64,000 bases of DNA from Nocardioides sp. zg-1228 (lineage in GTDB: Bacteria; Actinomycetota; Actinomycetes; Propionibacteriales; Nocardioidaceae). The position numbers and the translations under genes are program-made. The DNA lies in the NCBI RefSeq assembly GCF_017086465.1, contig NZ_CP070961.1, forward strand, positions 248,001 through 312,000. Reading direction: 5' to 3'. Of this stretch, positions 38,601-47,289 are shown in pieces (positions within the stretch are counted from its first letter, which is position 1; every line of letters begins with the position of its first letter). The notes under the pieces were generated by a model. It had not been told where the DNA came from. It did no database searches and worked only from the letters and a program-made list of their open reading frames with translations.

Positions 38601-41600
38601 CGCCTGGCTGGAGTTCGAGCCGGTCAGCTTCCACCGCATCGACACCTTCAACCTGCGGGTCCAGGCCAACGCCGCCGGCGGCACCATCGAGCTGCGCAAG
38701 GACGGCCCGACCGGTGAGGTGGTCGGCACCGCCGAGGTCCCGGCCACCGGACTGCAGTACCGCGACGTCGCGGTCGACGTGAGCGAGCTCGGCAACGAGA
38801 CGATGGACCTGTTCCTGGTCTTCACCGGCCCCCACGACATCAAGCTCAACTTCTTCGAGGCCATCGGCCAGGGCAGCTCGCCGACCGCCAAGCCGGTCGT
38901 GTCGATCACCGAGCCGGTCGACGGCGACCAGCTCGACCCCGGCACCGAGGTCACCGTGGCCGCCGAGGCGGCCGACGCCGACGGCTCGATCGAGAAGGTG
39001 GAGTTCTTCGCGGGGGAGACCAAGATCGGCGAGGACGCCACCGCGCCCTACACCGCCGCGTGGACGACCCCGGCCGAGGAAGACCTCCACGAGCTCACCG
39101 CGCGAGCGACCGACGACGACGGCAACACCACGACCTCGCGCCTGGTGCAGGTGCAGGTGGGTGAGCTCTTCGGCGACCTGGTGCCGTTCAGCAACGTCGA
39201 CGGCGAGGTCGAGCGGCTCGGCGCCGGTGCGTTCCGCATCTCCGGTGCGGGCGCCAACGCCTGGCAGGGCACCGACCAGTACACGACGCTCTACCAGCCG
39301 GCCGGCGGCGACGAGGACTACGACGCCGTCGTGCGCGTCGACGCGAGCACGCTCGTCAACAACTCCGGCAAGGCCGGGCTCATCATCCGCAACGACATGA
39401 CGCAGCCCGGCACCTCGCCCGGCTACGCCATGCTGGCGTGGCGCCGCGCCAACGGCGTGGAGTTCCTCACCGACCCCGACGGCAACGGCCAGCTCGACGC
39501 GTCCGTCGCCGGCGGCACCAGCACGGTCCCGAAGTGGCTCAAGCTGAGCCGCCGCGGCGACCAGGTGTCGGCGTACTGGTCCATCAACGGCACCGCCTGG
39601 ACGCAGGTCGGCACCGCCGCGACGCTGGCCGGCATCGGGTCCACCCAGGACGTCGGCATGTTCGTCATGGCCCACGAGTCCGCGGTGCGCACGGCCGACT
39701 TCTCGCAGTTCGCGATCGACAGCGACCCGCAGGAGCCGGAGCCGGAGCCCGAGACCCCCGGCGACCCGCTGACCTGCGCCACCGGCCCGGTGAGCGACGA
39801 GTTCGACTCGCCGGCACTGCTGCCCAAGTGGGCGATGCGACACGCGCCCGGCGCGTCGATCACCCAGGCCGGCGGCTCGCTGCGCCTGCCGGTGACCACC
39901 GGCGACATCAACGAGGACAGTGCCGGACCGGTGAGCTTCGCCGGCCAGCCCGTGCCCGCCGGTGACTGGACCGCGACCACCAGGCTCACGCTGGAGCACA
40001 GCTCGCACTGGCAGTGGGCCGGCCTGGTCGTGCACCAGTCCGACGACGAGTACAACAAGCTCGGCTTCGTGCGGCACCAGAACGGCTCGCGGCTGGTGGA
40101 GTTCCAGTCCGAGACGGGCGGGACCCGCGCGACGCCCGCCGCGCCGGTGGTGGCGGCCGACTTCCCGAGCACCATCCACCTGCGCCTGACCAACTCGGGC
40201 GGCACGCTGCGCGGGGCGTACTCCGCGGACGGCTCGACGTGGACCGACCTCGCCGGCACGCTCGCCCTCAAGACCGGGTCGGGCGCGCGGATCGGGCTGA
40301 TGGCCGCGGGCGACCTCGGCGGCACCCCGCGTGTCGCACAGGTGGACTGGTTCCGGGTGACCCCGGACCGGGAGGCGGCGAGCGTCGAGGCCGACGACGA
40401 GTTCGACGGCACCGCGCTCGACGGCTGCCGCTGGGCGGAGTCGGTGCGCTACAGCTCGGGCACGGCGTCGGTGACCGGCGGCCACCTGGAGATCGAGACG
40501 GAGCCGGGCGACATCAACGCCGCCAACCCGGTCTCGCCGCGCAACTTCATCCTGCAGGACGCGCCGGAGGGTGACTGGGTGGCCGAGACCAAGGTCAAGG
40601 CCCCGCTCGAGCAGCGCTGGCAGCTCGCCGGACTGCTGATGTACGGCGACGACGACAACTACGCCAAGGCCGACATCGTGGCCTACAACGCGCCCGGCAG
40701 CGTGCTCGACCTGCGAGCCGAGCTCGCGGCGGAGAAGGGCGGCAACGGAGTCGGCGGCGGCGACCAGGTCGACCTCCCTGACACCACGGAGAGCGGCTAC
40801 TGGTGGGTGCAGGTGACCAAGGTCGGCACCCGCTACGCCGCGGCGGTGAAGTCGACCGCGGGTGCGTCGTGGACGCCCATCGGCGACGGCATCACCTACG
40901 ACGGGCCGCTCAACTCGCTCGGCCTGATGGCGATCGGCCCCGAGCAGGAGGAGCCGGTCACGGTCGGCTTCGACTACTTCCACCTCGCCGCCGGGGAGGA
41001 CGAGGAGCCGCCCACGGAGGAGCCGACCGACGACAAGGCCCCGGCCACCACCCTCACCTGGCAGCCCGGGAGGGCCGACGGCGAGGCGGGTTGGTTCGTC
41101 ACCGGGCCGAGCTTCACCCTCGCCGCGACGGACGACGGCTCGGGTGTGGCGTCCACCGAGCACCGCATCGATGGTGGCCCCTGGACGGCGTACGTCGGAC
41201 CGGTCAAGGTCGCCGACGGCGAGCACACGGTCGGCTACCGCTCGACCGACAAGGCGGGCAACGTCGAGACGGCGCAGTCCACCGCGGTCGCCGTCGACAC
41301 CGGCGGCCCGCAGGTGACGGTCTCCGGGATCCGGGCACGCACCTACCCGAGCCACAAGACGGCCGACGCGGCGTGGACGGCCACGGACGCGGTGTCGGGC
41401 GTACGCAGCGTGCGCGCCACGCTGGACGGCGCGCCCGTCGAGGCCGGTGAGTGGCGGATGTGGACGCTGCCCACGGGCCGCCACACCCTCGTGGTCACGG
41501 CAACGGACCGCGCCGGCAACACAGGCTCGCGCACGGTGGTCTTCGTCGTCCGGGCCACCGGCGCGTCGTCGTTGAAGAAGGTCGTCAAGGCCGCGGCCGC

Positions 41601-41799
41601 CGACGGCGACCTCGGCCCCAGGCTCGCCGCCAGGCTGCTCGAGGCCGACAAGGACGCCCGCCGAGCCGAACGGTCGGGCGACCGACGGGCGGCGAGGAAG
41701 CAGCTCAAGGCGCTGCGGAAGCTGGTCCGCACCAAGGTGGACGGCGACCTTCGTGCCGCCCTGCTCGCCCAGGTCAAGGAGCGCCTGGCCAAGCGGTGA
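35614..41799 (+). CDS. Secreted multidomain protein: ThuA, sugar dehydrogenase propeller, PKD, carbohydrate-binding and Ig-like domains
   Basis: 2061 residues, by far the largest product here. A signal peptide (cut after PAQA at 38-41) leads to a ThuA-like domain (about 45-285), a six-bladed propeller of the glucose/sorbosone dehydrogenase type (about 290-760; GGLDIDDGGNLFIGVGD, MGFRNPFRFSVD), a PKD domain (767-850), a CBM6-like region (about 965-1085), an Ig-like domain (1093-1183), three concanavalin-like domains (about 1186-1373, 1395-1586, 1594-1791), an Ig/OmpL47-like region (about 1807-1983) and a basic helical C-terminus. No sortase motif. Probably a cell-surface or released enzyme acting on polysaccharide or sugar derivatives; ThuA-propeller fusions are known in glycan-degrading bacteria. 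A Crp-type site upstream suggests carbon control. Confidence 0.85.
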   Translation: MSTTTSRRIARRSTVATALTAVLALVGGVLLGVVAALPAQAHDGHGHVLIFTEDQAGDWHDAAIAQATPKVKAALEAEGMTVTVVHKETAGGSEAVFTDEGLAPYDAILVFQANGDPWNASEKAAMERWMAQGNGIAAVHNALDMRGNYPWWDEMVGSMMPGHAPTGTDPGPSGVVRNEDTTHPSTRHFTGTDDVTRWTRNDEWYNFSNNVRGSAHVLQSMDESTYSGGTMGYDHPITWCKPYEGGRFWGTALGHFPSHYDEPEFMAELVGGVKYVAGLEEGDCGGTVWSNFERIPLDQNTSAPYAIDVADNGLVFYTELVRGQLRMYDPETQAVTTVLSLPVYSGGEDGLLGVALDPDFTTNGHVFLYRSAESPDNADPDNFVSTVSRFTFEGGSVDPASEKVIIEIPARRLPDEPGHTGGGLDIDDGGNLFIGVGDDVNPHSEPSGGYAPLSERAGTFHDARETSANTNDLRGKILRITPVDDPGQPGAGSSYTIPDGNLFPEAEDAGRDKTLPEIYAMGFRNPFRFSVDSETGWLSMADYSPDNGTDAPATRGPAGIAEWNLIKSPGNYGWPLCMGGNHQGQNPHGEPFRDVDYGSTTPLNPPVVGDYFDCANPVNDSVRNTGLTNLPPARAADMYYGYRRSSVGAIPQGGGLAPMGGPVYRFDEELESDTKFPEYYDGKPFFYDWARNKMFSIQLKDPASGTPGTEVEKVNPFLPDVPFLAPIDSKFGPDGSMYVLDWGGGYGRDNPTSGLYRIDYISGSRSPVARIDAEPDSGPAPLEVSFDGGDSTDPEGEELTYEWDFDGDGTTDATGVTATHTYTEEGVFDARLTVTDPAGKIGTTTSPITVGNTRPVVELESPPDGSFFDFGDEISWNVEVTDPEEESVDPQAVEVQPALGHDDHAHPLVASRGLTGSTVTSIGGHAADENIFYAIDARYTDTGGADGDNPLLGSDTSVIFPKLRQAEWFDAKSDTATLAPGRDAAGGGQVVVGRDGAWLEFEPVSFHRIDTFNLRVQANAAGGTIELRKDGPTGEVVGTAEVPATGLQYRDVAVDVSELGNETMDLFLVFTGPHDIKLNFFEAIGQGSSPTAKPVVSITEPVDGDQLDPGTEVTVAAEAADADGSIEKVEFFAGETKIGEDATAPYTAAWTTPAEEDLHELTARATDDDGNTTTSRLVQVQVGELFGDLVPFSNVDGEVERLGAGAFRISGAGANAWQGTDQYTTLYQPAGGDEDYDAVVRVDASTLVNNSGKAGLIIRNDMTQPGTSPGYAMLAWRRANGVEFLTDPDGNGQLDASVAGGTSTVPKWLKLSRRGDQVSAYWSINGTAWTQVGTAATLAGIGSTQDVGMFVMAHESAVRTADFSQFAIDSDPQEPEPEPETPGDPLTCATGPVSDEFDSPALLPKWAMRHAPGASITQAGGSLRLPVTTGDINEDSAGPVSFAGQPVPAGDWTATTRLTLEHSSHWQWAGLVVHQSDDEYNKLGFVRHQNGSRLVEFQSETGGTRATPAAPVVAADFPSTIHLRLTNSGGTLRGAYSADGSTWTDLAGTLALKTGSGARIGLMAAGDLGGTPRVAQVDWFRVTPDREAASVEADDEFDGTALDGCRWAESVRYSSGTASVTGGHLEIETEPGDINAANPVSPRNFILQDAPEGDWVAETKVKAPLEQRWQLAGLLMYGDDDNYAKADIVAYNAPGSVLDLRAELAAEKGGNGVGGGDQVDLPDTTESGYWWVQVTKVGTRYAAAVKSTAGASWTPIGDGITYDGPLNSLGLMAIGPEQEEPVTVGFDYFHLAAGEDEEPPTEEPTDDKAPATTLTWQPGRADGEAGWFVTGPSFTLAATDDGSGVASTEHRIDGGPWTAYVGPVKVADGEHTVGYRSTDKAGNVETAQSTAVAVDTGGPQVTVSGIRARTYPSHKTADAAWTATDAVSGVRSVRATLDGAPVEAGEWRMWTLPTGRHTLVVTATDRAGNTGSRTVVFVVRATGASSLKKVVKAAAADGDLGPRLAARLLEADKDARRAERSGDRRAARKQLKALRKLVRTKVDGDLRAALLAQVKERLAKR

Positions 41800-41822
41800 G
41801 GTCGCGCGACCAGCGGTGAGAC

Positions 41823-41862
41823 GGCCGGGTCCGGGAAGGGTGCCTCCTTCCCGGACCCGGCC
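41823..41862 (+). terminator. 17-bp hairpin after the large secreted protein gene
   Basis: GGCCGGGTCCGGGAAGG, a six-base loop, and the exact complement. No T-run. It ends 13 bases before the -10 box of scoA. Confidence 0.85.
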
Positions 41863-41875
41863 CGTCGTCGGCCGC

Positions 41876-41881
41876 TAGGGT
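41876..41881 (+). promoter_or_regulatory. -10 box, leaderless promoter of scoA-scoB
   Basis: TAGGGT followed by seven bases and the ATG; identical in sequence and spacing to that of dnaX. Confidence 0.6.
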
Positions 41882-41888
41882 CTGCGCC

Positions 41889-42716
41889 ATGGACAAAGTG
41901 GTCTCTTCCGCGGCCGAGGCGGTCGCTGACATCCCCGACGGGGCGCGGCTGGCGGTGGGCGGGTTCGGTCTCTCGGGCATCCCGTCGGTGCTGATCGACG
42001 CGATCCTCGAGGCGGGCACGAGCGACCTCGAGGCGGTGTCCAACAACTGCGGCGTCGACGAGTGGGGGCTGGGCCGGCTGCTGTTCGCGAAGCGGATCCG
42101 GCGGATGATCTCGTCCTACGTGGGGGAGAACAAGGAGTTCGCGCGGCAGTACCTCTCCGGTGAGCTCGAGGTCGAGCTGACCCCGCAGGGCACGCTCGCG
42201 GAGCGGATGCGCGCGGGCGGCTCGGGGATCCCGGCGTTCTACACCGCGACCGGTGTCGGCACCCAGGTCGCCGAGGGCGGGCTGCCGTGGAGGTACGACG
42301 ACTCCGGCAACGTCATCGTGGCCTCGCCGCCGAAGGAGACGAAGGTCTTCGCGACGCCCGAGGGCGACAAGGAGTACGTGCTGGAGGAGGCGATCGTGGC
42401 CGACTTCGGGCTGGTGCGGGCCTGGAAGGGCGACCGCCACGGCAACCTGATCTACCGGCAGTCCGCGCGCAACTTCAACCCGCTCGCCGCGATGTGCGGG
42501 CGGATCACGATCGCGGAGGTCGAGGAGCTCGTCGAGCCCGGCGAGCTCGACCCCAACGACATCCACACCCCGGGCGTCTACGTGCAGCGGGTGGTCGCAC
42601 TGACGCCCGAGCAGTCGGCGGACAAGAAGATCGAGAAGGTCACCACGCGCCCGCGGCCCGAGCCGGATCCCGTGCCGGGCTCGGACGACGCGGCGAGCTT
42701 CGGACTGGGAGGCTGA
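41889..42716 (+). CDS. scoA: 3-oxoacid CoA-transferase subunit A
   Basis: 275 residues. The glycine-rich loop GGFGLSGIP is at 24-32, followed by SNNCGVDEWGLG, SSYVGENKEFARQYLSGELEVE split by the usual turn, GIPAFYTATGVGT and the late FNPLAAMCG: a complete alpha subunit of the succinyl-CoA:acetoacetate transferase family. With subunit B it moves CoA between acids, most likely activating acetoacetate with succinyl-CoA. The C-terminal 40 residues are acidic and proline-rich, slightly longer than usual. Six bases separate it from scoB. Confidence 0.92.
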   Translation: MDKVVSSAAEAVADIPDGARLAVGGFGLSGIPSVLIDAILEAGTSDLEAVSNNCGVDEWGLGRLLFAKRIRRMISSYVGENKEFARQYLSGELEVELTPQGTLAERMRAGGSGIPAFYTATGVGTQVAEGGLPWRYDDSGNVIVASPPKETKVFATPEGDKEYVLEEAIVADFGLVRAWKGDRHGNLIYRQSARNFNPLAAMCGRITIAEVEELVEPGELDPNDIHTPGVYVQRVVALTPEQSADKKIEKVTTRPRPEPDPVPGSDDAASFGLGG

Positions 42717-42722
42717 TCGGCG

Positions 42723-43403
42723 ATGGCAGAGCGCAAGGGCTGGACCCGTGAGCAGATGGCCGCGCGGGCGGCCTCGGAGCTGCAGGACGGCTCGTACGTC
42801 AACCTGGGGATCGGGCTGCCGACGCTGGTGCCCAACTACGTCGGCGACGACGTGGAGCTGGTGCTGCAGTCGGAGAACGGCATCCTCGGCGTGGGGGCCT
42901 ACCCGTTCGAGGGCGAGGAGGACCCCGACCTGATCAACGCGGGCAAGGAGACGGTGACGCTGCGCAAGGGCGCGTCGTTCTTCGACTCCGCGCAGTCGTT
43001 CGGGATGATCCGCGGCGGCAAGATCGACGCCGCGATCCTCGGCGCGATGCAGGTCTCCGCCAACGGCGACATCGCCAACTGGATGATCCCCGGCAAGATG
43101 GTCAAGGGCATGGGCGGCGCGATGGACCTGGTCCACGGCGCGAAGCGGGTGATCGTGCTGATGGAGCACACCGCCAAGGACGGCTCGCTGAAGATCCTCG
43201 ACGAGTGCGACCTGCCCTACACCGGCAAGCGGGTCGTGCAGCGGATCATCACCGACCTCGCCGTCATCGACGTGATCGACCCCGCCACCGGTGAGGTCGC
43301 CCCCTCCGGCACCCTCGGTGACCGCGCGCTCAGGCTCGTCGAGCTCGCCCCCGGGGTCACCGAGGACGAGGTGCGGGAGAAGACGCAGCCGCCGCTGGTC
43401 TGA
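42723..43403 (+). CDS. scoB: 3-oxoacid CoA-transferase subunit B
   Basis: 226 residues. Catalytic Glu51 lies in SENGILGVG, the residue that forms the covalent CoA thioester; [31 protein letters not shown] and [16 protein letters not shown] are family hallmarks. It completes the scoA product. GGGAGG serves as ribosome site. It converges on the next gene with 18 bases between and no clear terminator. Confidence 0.93.
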   Translation: MAERKGWTREQMAARAASELQDGSYVNLGIGLPTLVPNYVGDDVELVLQSENGILGVGAYPFEGEEDPDLINAGKETVTLRKGASFFDSAQSFGMIRGGKIDAAILGAMQVSANGDIANWMIPGKMVKGMGGAMDLVHGAKRVIVLMEHTAKDGSLKILDECDLPYTGKRVVQRIITDLAVIDVIDPATGEVAPSGTLGDRALRLVELAPGVTEDEVREKTQPPLV

Positions 43404-43421
43404 GGACCGGGTCGACGTCGC

Positions 43422-44315
43422 TCACTGGCCGGCGCGGTCGGGGCGGTCGCTCGCGAAGTACGTCTCGAGCTCCCGCAGGGTGGCCGGGTCGAGGGCGCGC
43501 TCCGGGTCCGCCGCGATCTCGCGCTCGAGGTGCTCGCGCGCGGCATCGTAGAGCGGCGGGCCGAGGACGTGCGGCAGGTTGTCGACGTACCAGCGCCGGA
43601 AGACCCGCGCCCCGACCTGCTGGACGACGTGCGCGACGAGCCCCGGTCTGCCGCGCCGGACCCAGAAGCCGACCGCCCGGCCGAGGACGACGGAGATCCC
43701 GAGGGCCGCGCCCATCACGACCAGGGTGCCCACGATCTCGTCGCGAGCGAAGTTGTCCATCAGGGCCAGCAGCCCGCCGTAGTACACGGGGATGAGCACG
43801 TCCACCTCTCCCACCAGCGGACGGACCTGCTCGGCGACCTCGCTGAGCTGCCTCACCGCCTCGAGGTCGGGCTTGGCGTCCCAGGCGTTGTCGACGTGCT
43901 CCACGGCCGAGCGGACGTTGTCGTAGGTGCCCCGGATGCCGTCGATCTCGAGGACCGATCGAGCCTCGCCCAGCTGCTCATAGGTCGACTCGATCGCGCC
44001 CAACGTCTCCACGCTGTCGTCCGCCGTCCGCTCGAGCTCGTCCTGCGAGACGGTGTGGTCGTTGAGGTAGGCGATCGCTGACTGGATCTCCTCGCGGTGG
44101 TCGACGGCGTAGCTCGCCTGTTCGTACCGCTCCGCCAGGTTGGGCACCGCCCGCACGGCGTCGCCGGCCTTGCCCGCCACCGTCTCCGCGTCGCTCAGCG
44201 CGACGCTGAGGGCGGCTCCCGCGCCGTAGGCCTTGATGAACATCTCCACGAGCGAGCCGCGCAGCAGCCGCCCGATCTCCAGCCCGCGCCACAGGGGCGG
44301 TCGTTCGTCAGGCAT
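43422..44315 (-). CDS. Helical membrane protein of unknown function
   Basis: 297 residues. A long region of coiled-coil character (about 45-165; heptads in TLGAIESTYEQLGEARSVL) is followed by one clear membrane helix (IVGTLVVMGAALGISVVLG, about 205-223) and a C-terminal part rich in Arg and aromatic residues, ending in an acidic helix. A weaker hydrophobic stretch at 24-41 may be a second anchor. No family was recognised. AAGGA is the ribosome site. The 203 bases upstream hold only a short ACCCCC/GGGGGT hairpin (44448-44462). Confidence 0.6.
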   Translation of the reverse strand: MPDERPPLWRGLEIGRLLRGSLVEMFIKAYGAGAALSVALSDAETVAGKAGDAVRAVPNLAERYEQASYAVDHREEIQSAIAYLNDHTVSQDELERTADDSVETLGAIESTYEQLGEARSVLEIDGIRGTYDNVRSAVEHVDNAWDAKPDLEAVRQLSEVAEQVRPLVGEVDVLIPVYYGGLLALMDNFARDEIVGTLVVMGAALGISVVLGRAVGFWVRRGRPGLVAHVVQQVGARVFRRWYVDNLPHVLGPPLYDAAREHLEREIAADPERALDPATLRELETYFASDRPDRAGQ

Positions 44316-44518
44316 GGCGGGATCCTTCGCGTCGTCCTGCGGGGCGCTGATGCCGGCGGAGCGGTCCTCCGCCAGGGGATCGTCTCAAACGTCCTGGCTG
44401 GATCCGGCAGAAAGACGCGTGGTGTCGGGCAGGCCGGTCCGAAGAACACCCCCAAGGGGGGTCGTGCCGTGCCTGGCCCCGAGCCGGGAGGCTCAGCCCG
44501 GCCGGTGCTGGACCCGCG

Positions 44519-44908
44519 TCAGGCCTCGCCGCCGGCTCCGGCCGACCAGTCGGGCAGCTGCTGGAGGGCCCAGCCGTTGCCGTCGGGGTCGGTGAAGTGG
44601 ACGAAGCGCCCCCACGCCAGCTCGTCCACCTCGCTGACCTCGACGCCGCGCTCGAGCAGCTCCGCGCGGGTGGCGTCGGCGTCCGCGACCACCATCTGCA
44701 GGTTGTCGAGCGAGCCGGGCTCGAGCCGGGTCAGCCCCTTGCCGACGGCGATCGAGCAGGCCGACCCCGGCGGCGTCAGCTGCACGAAGCGCACCTCGTC
44801 GCTGACCGTCTGGTCGTGATCGGCGACGAAGCCGACCTTCACGTAGAACTCCTTGGCCCGGTCGACGTCCGTCACGGGCACCATCACCAGCTCCAGCTTC
44901 ATGTCCAT
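44519..44908 (-). CDS. VOC family (glyoxalase-like) protein
   Basis: 129 residues. The pattern ELVMVPVTDVDRAKEFYVK, a central LTPPGSACSIAVG, LDNLQMVVADADATRAEL and the ending GRFVHFTDPDGNGWALQQL is that of a single-domain vicinal-oxygen-chelate protein with two beta-alpha-beta-beta-beta modules. Substrate unknown; relatives include dioxygenases and antibiotic-binding proteins. A TAGCCT box six bases before the ATG suggests a leaderless transcript. Confidence 0.85.
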   Translation of the reverse strand: MDMKLELVMVPVTDVDRAKEFYVKVGFVADHDQTVSDEVRFVQLTPPGSACSIAVGKGLTRLEPGSLDNLQMVVADADATRAELLERGVEVSEVDELAWGRFVHFTDPDGNGWALQQLPDWSAGAGGEA

Positions 44909-44914
44909 CGACCG

Positions 44915-44920
44915 AGGCTA
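44915..44920 (-). promoter_or_regulatory. -10 box, leaderless promoter of the VOC gene
   Basis: TAGCCT on the minus strand, six bases before the ATG. Confidence 0.5.
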
Positions 44921-45017
44921 GGACCGCATCAGGTCACCGGCTGACCTCAAGGCCGTCCGATCGCGCCGCCGACACCAGGTGGGCGATCGCCCCCCATGAC
45001 GGCCCGCGTGATATCTC

Positions 45018-45038
45018 TAGTAACTCACTACAGATAAT
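45018..45038 (+). promoter_or_regulatory. Promoter region of the first flavin monooxygenase
   Basis: GATAAT (45033-45038) follows a small palindrome TAGT-AACTC-ACTA (45018-45030), within an A/T-rich island unusual for this window. The palindrome is placed to act as an operator. Confidence 0.4.
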
Positions 45039-45056
45039 CATGAAAGGTCGTGCGTG

Positions 45057-46112
45057 ATGGAGTTCCTCTGGTACATCCCCAACCAGGCATCGCCCGGGCA
45101 CCGGCTCGACGACACGGTCGAGGGCCACAACAGCCTGCAGCGGCTCGCCCACCTCGCCCGGCTCACCGAGGACCACGGGTGGGGCGGCGCCCTGATCGGC
45201 ACCGGGTGGAGGCGACCCGACACCTTCACCGTCGCCACCGCCCTGGCTGCGGCGACCACGACCTTCAACCCGCTCATCGCGATCCGGCCGGGCTACTGGA
45301 CGCCGGCCCACTTCGCCTCGTCCGCCGCCACGCTCGACCGGCTCTCCGGCGGCCGGGTGAAGGTCAACATCGTGAGCGGGCCCGACCACCAGCCGCAGTA
45401 CGGCGACGACGAGGGCGACCAGGCGCAGCGCTACGCCCGCACGCGCGAGTTCATGCGCCTGGTGCGCCGCTACTGGACCGAGGACGACATCGCCTTCGAC
45501 GGCGCCCACTATCGCGCCTCGGGCGCCACGCTCGAGCACAAGCCGGTGGCGCGCGAGGGCCGTCCGCACCCCCAGCTCTACTTCGGCGGCGCGTCCGAGG
45601 CCGCCCAGCGCACGGCCGCCGCGGAGGCCGACGTGCAGCTCTTCTGGGGCGAGCCCCTCGACGGTGTCGCCGCACGGATCGAGCACCTCCGCGCGCTGAG
45701 CGCCGAGCTCGATCGCGACCTGCCCCCGTTGGAGTACGGCCTGCGCATCACCACCCTGGTGCGCGACACCACCGACCAGGCGTGGGCCGACGCGGAGGCC
45801 AAGGTCGCCGCCATGGCGCAGGGCCAGCACGAGTGGGCCGCCGACCCGGGCCGCCGGGTCGCCGTCGGCCAGCAGCGCCTCCTCGACCTCGCGGAGCGGG
45901 GCGACGTGCTCGACGACTGCCTCTACACCGCTCCCGGTCGCGTGGGCGGTGGCGGCGCGGGCACCACCTGGCTGGTCGGCTCGCCCGACGACGTGGCCAA
46001 GGCGCTGCGGCGCTACGCCGACCTCGGCGTCACCCACTTCGTGCTGAGCGACACGCCGTACGAGCAGGAGATCGCGCGCGTCGGCGACGCGCTGCTGCCG
46101 CTCCTGCGCTGA
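45057..46112 (+). CDS. Flavin-dependent monooxygenase, alkanesulfonate (SsuD)-like
   Basis: 351 residues of the bacterial luciferase-like (LLM) fold. EFLWYIPNQASPG at the N-terminus, TGWRRPDTFTVATALAAAT, the FMN/phosphate region SGGRVKVNIVSG, and YFGGASEAAQRTAAAEAD fit the SsuD/alkanesulfonate monooxygenase branch. Such enzymes use reduced FMN and oxygen to cleave a C-S bond and release sulphite. The setting before an SsuA/C/B-like importer supports a sulphur-scavenging role. An AAAGG site precedes the ATG; a GTG one codon earlier is possible. No flavin reductase gene is in the cluster. Confidence 0.85.
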   Translation: MEFLWYIPNQASPGHRLDDTVEGHNSLQRLAHLARLTEDHGWGGALIGTGWRRPDTFTVATALAAATTTFNPLIAIRPGYWTPAHFASSAATLDRLSGGRVKVNIVSGPDHQPQYGDDEGDQAQRYARTREFMRLVRRYWTEDDIAFDGAHYRASGATLEHKPVAREGRPHPQLYFGGASEAAQRTAAAEADVQLFWGEPLDGVAARIEHLRALSAELDRDLPPLEYGLRITTLVRDTTDQAWADAEAKVAAMAQGQHEWAADPGRRVAVGQQRLLDLAERGDVLDDCLYTAPGRVGGGGAGTTWLVGSPDDVAKALRRYADLGVTHFVLSDTPYEQEIARVGDALLPLLR

Positions 46113-46116
46113 TCTC

Positions 46117-46148
46117 CACCCGCGAGCCGGGTCCGCCGAGCGCGGGTG
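46117..46148 (+). terminator. Weak hairpin after the first flavin monooxygenase gene
   Basis: CACCCGCG / CGCGGGTG with a 16-base loop just past the stop codon. It may partly separate this gene from the transporter operon. Confidence 0.35.
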
Positions 46149-46171
46149 CACGGGAACTCCTGTCACTCCAA

Positions 46172-46193
46172 AAACAATAAAGTCGAGTTGTTT
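46172..46193 (+). promoter_or_regulatory. Candidate operator before the ABC importer operon
   Basis: AAACAA-N10-TTGTTT inverted repeat in an A/T-rich stretch, overlapping a possible -10 box TAAAGT (46178-46183). The downstream leader ends in AAGGAG eight bases before the ATG. Confidence 0.5.
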
Positions 46194-46236
46194 ACAGTAC
46201 TTTGAAGGTCCGTAGTCCCGAGAAGGAGAATCCCTG

Positions 46237-47289
46237 ATGCCACGACGAGGGCTCACCCGCCCCCTGATCCGAGCGGCCGCGCTGGCCAGCGCCGGCCTCC
46301 TGGCCCTCTCCGCCTGCGGAGGCGACCAGGCGGGACCGCGGCTCGAGCTGACCGCCGCCCTCCCCGACGCCCCTGCCGACGACACCGTGCTGCGCGTCGG
46401 CGACCCCGCCACGCAGGTCGCCCTCGAGACGTCCGGCCTGATCGACGAGCTCGACGTCGAGGTCGAGTGGGCGAACATCACCGGCGGCCCCAAGACCCTG
46501 GAGGCGTTCCGCGCCGACGCCATCGACATCGGCTCGGTGGCCGACATCCCGCCGCTCTTCGCCCACTGGACCGGCACCGACGTCCGGATCGTCGCCGCGC
46601 GGGAGACCGTCGACCCGATGGAGCACCCGACGTACGAGCTCGGCGTGGCCCCCGGCGTCGACGTGGAGTCGATCGAGGACCTCAAGGGCAAGAAGATCGC
46701 CTACAGCCCTGGCCAGGCGCAGGGGGCGCTGGTGCTCAACGTGCTCCGCGCGGCCGGCCTGAGCCAGGACGACGTGGAGTTCGTCGAGATGCAGAGCGTC
46801 GACGACGCGTTCTCCGTCGCGCTCGCCGGCAAGCAGGTCGACGTCGCGCCCCTCGGCCAGACCCTGGTCAAGACCTACCTCGCCAAGTACGAGCGCGACG
46901 GCGCCACGACGATCCTCCCGGGCGTGCGGGACGACGCGTGGACGCTCTACGCGCCGACCGCCGTGCTCGAGGACGCCGACAAGGCCGCCGCGATCAAGGA
47001 GTTCGTCGTCGCCTGGGCGAAGGCGCAGCAGTGGATCTCCGAGCACCCCGACGAGTTCGCCCAGGCCTACTACGTCGACCACGAGGGCCTCGCGCCCGAG
47101 GACGCCACGCACGTCGTCGAGGCGCTCGGCGAGTACACGGTGCCCACCGACTGGGACGAGTTCATCGCGCGCCACCAGGAGACCGTCGACACGCTGGTCG
47201 AGGCCCAGGGCCAGGAGCCGCTGAAGGTCGAGACCCTCTACGACCGCCGCTACGAGAAGGCCATCGCGGCCGCGCTGGAGGGCTCATGA
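46237..47289 (+). CDS. ABC importer substrate-binding lipoprotein (sulfonate/nitrate/taurine type)
   Basis: 350 residues. A lipoprotein signal ends in L-S-A-C with the lipidated Cys27. The mature protein has the SsuA/NMT1-like plan: EWANITGGPKTLEAFRADAIDIG, VADIPPLFAHWTG, LKGKKIAYSPGQAQGA and VDVAPLGQTLVKTYL. It would capture the substrate outside the membrane and pass it to the permease encoded next (ATGA overlap). The exact substrate cannot be read; neighbouring monooxygenases suggest an organosulphur compound. Confidence 0.88.
   Translation: MPRRGLTRPLIRAAALASAGLLALSACGGDQAGPRLELTAALPDAPADDTVLRVGDPATQVALETSGLIDELDVEVEWANITGGPKTLEAFRADAIDIGSVADIPPLFAHWTGTDVRIVAARETVDPMEHPTYELGVAPGVDVESIEDLKGKKIAYSPGQAQGALVLNVLRAAGLSQDDVEFVEMQSVDDAFSVALAGKQVDVAPLGQTLVKTYLAKYERDGATTILPGVRDDAWTLYAPTAVLEDADKAAAIKEFVVAWAKAQQWISEHPDEFAQAYYVDHEGLAPEDATHVVEALGEYTVPTDWDEFIARHQETVDTLVEAQGQEPLKVETLYDRRYEKAIAAALEGS

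Noticed and set aside
35551..41484. Two long minus-strand frames (926 and 1046 codons) opposite the large secreted protein
   Set aside because: They lie entirely antisense to a protein with a signal peptide and clear domains, and show repetitive valine/glycine/arginine-rich composition without motifs.
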